A DNA stretch of 64,000 bases. It comes from Gambelia wislizenii (Eukaryota > Chordata > Lepidosauria > Squamata > Crotaphytidae). Position 1 is the first letter of the stretch, and every line of letters starts with the position of its first letter. The notes below the pieces were generated by a model. That model was given only the letters and a program-made list of their open reading frames with translations, was not told the origin of the DNA and did not search any database. The stretch is taken from contig JAUMIR010000005.1 of NCBI GenBank assembly GCA_030847615.1, positions 246,798,645 to 246,862,644 on the forward strand. Direction: 5' to 3'. Positions 63,630-64,000 of this stretch are shown here, in pieces. The position numbers and the translations under genes are program-made.

Positions 63630-64000
63630 AAGCAGCTTTCCGCCTCACATGTAGTAAACTAAAACTAAAACTCCGAGACATGCAGAACAAGTGGTGGATC
63701 AATATAGCAGAAAAGACACAACGCTGTGCACATCTGGGTGATCATAGAGGATTTTATGAACCTACTTATCAGGTCCAAAGCTCCTTATACAGTACAGATG
63801 GTCAAACATTAATTACTGATAAAGCCTCCATCCTGAATCGATGGGCTGAACATTTTCAAAGTCTCTTTAGCACCAACCGAGTAGTCCAAGGCTCAGCTAT
63901 TCAACATATGATACAAAGACCGATGAAAAATGAATTGGACATAGCTCCCACTTTGGAAGAGACCCTTAAGGCCATACAGCAGATGAAAAACGGCAAGGCA
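63630..64000 (+). pseudogene. Non-LTR retrotransposon polymerase (endonuclease-RT linker), runs off the window
   Basis: An uninterrupted frame to the window end: LRDMQNKWWINIAEKTQRCA, HLGDHRGFYEPTYQVQSSLY, DKASILNRWAEHFQSLFSTN and PTLEETLKAIQQMKNGKA. The RWAEHF and TLEETLKAI-x-x-x-x-x-GKA pattern is typical of LINE polymerases just before the first reverse-transcriptase block. It differs in composition from the adjacent A-rich L1, so it is a separate, 5'-truncated element, perhaps RTE-like. Whether the rest is open cannot be seen. Confidence 0.75.

Noticed and set aside
1..64000. CRISPR array, prokaryotic operon or phage-like system
   Set aside because: Introns with GT-AG (or GC-AG) borders, SINEs, LINEs and DIRS elements show a vertebrate genome; no regularly spaced direct repeats with unique spacers are present.

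Overview
The window is vertebrate chromosomal DNA, most likely from a squamate reptile (a lizard-like genome). It holds one host gene, the middle of CECR2 (bromodomain chromatin-remodelling protein), on the + strand. Eight exons can be placed with consistent phases: 4401-4475, 35697-35853, 37830-37959, 38202-38239, 38343-38434, 38603-38729, 42316-42731 and 55621-55749. They cover a basic/coiled-coil segment, the whole bromodomain and the start of the C-terminal low-complexity part. The 5' exons (DDT-like region) and the 3' exons lie outside. Squamate origin is suggested by a 5S-rRNA-derived SINE (34.7 kb), tRNA-derived SINEs with LINE-type tails, and the mix of DIRS, CR1, L1, Penelope-like, hAT-like and Tc1/mariner-like elements.

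Almost everything else is intronic transposable-element sequence. The main theme is DIRS-type tyrosine-recombinase retrotransposons: about eight copies or fragments, all in the sense direction of CECR2. (A) 1.0-4.4 kb, decayed, ending 20 bases before a CECR2 exon. (D) 14.3-20.4 kb, a second lineage, split by an antisense CR1. (E) 22.2-34.6 kb, an old copy whose gag region is split by a structurally complete 6.1-kb copy (23.66-29.78 kb, with inverted terminal repeats and an internal complementary region) and by a palindromic Penelope-like unit (30.7-31.4 kb). (B) 44.7-54.0 kb, whose left repeat is split by a TA-flanked inverted-repeat DNA element and whose gag is split by a deleted copy (C, 46.4-48.9 kb). 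There is a left-end fragment at 54.2 kb, and (F) a gag piece at 56.9-58.4 kb.

Other layers: Penelope-like palindromes at 0.1-0.6 and 30.7-31.4 kb carrying hammerhead-ribozyme motifs; CR1 pieces at 6-7.5 kb (-), 9.8-10.8 kb (+), 15.4-16.5 kb (-) and 39.8-40.2 kb (+); a solo LTR nested in a DNA transposon (8.65-9.12 kb); a mariner transposase pseudogene (13.6-14.1 kb, -); hAT-like elements near 12.6 and 36.2-37.1 kb; a proline-coding minisatellite (40.3-40.9 kb); a nearly full-length but broken L1 (58.4-63.6 kb); and the start of another LINE running off the right edge.

The bromodomain exon cluster (37.6-39.8 kb) is a small repeat-poor island. No bacterial-style operon, CRISPR array or intact autonomous element was found. 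The points most worth following are the DIRS terminus beside a CECR2 3' splice site, a probable GC-AG intron in CECR2, one hammerhead motif with all core positions, and an alternating-palindrome array inside a TA-flanked transposon whose empty site is preserved in the partner repeat of its host element.
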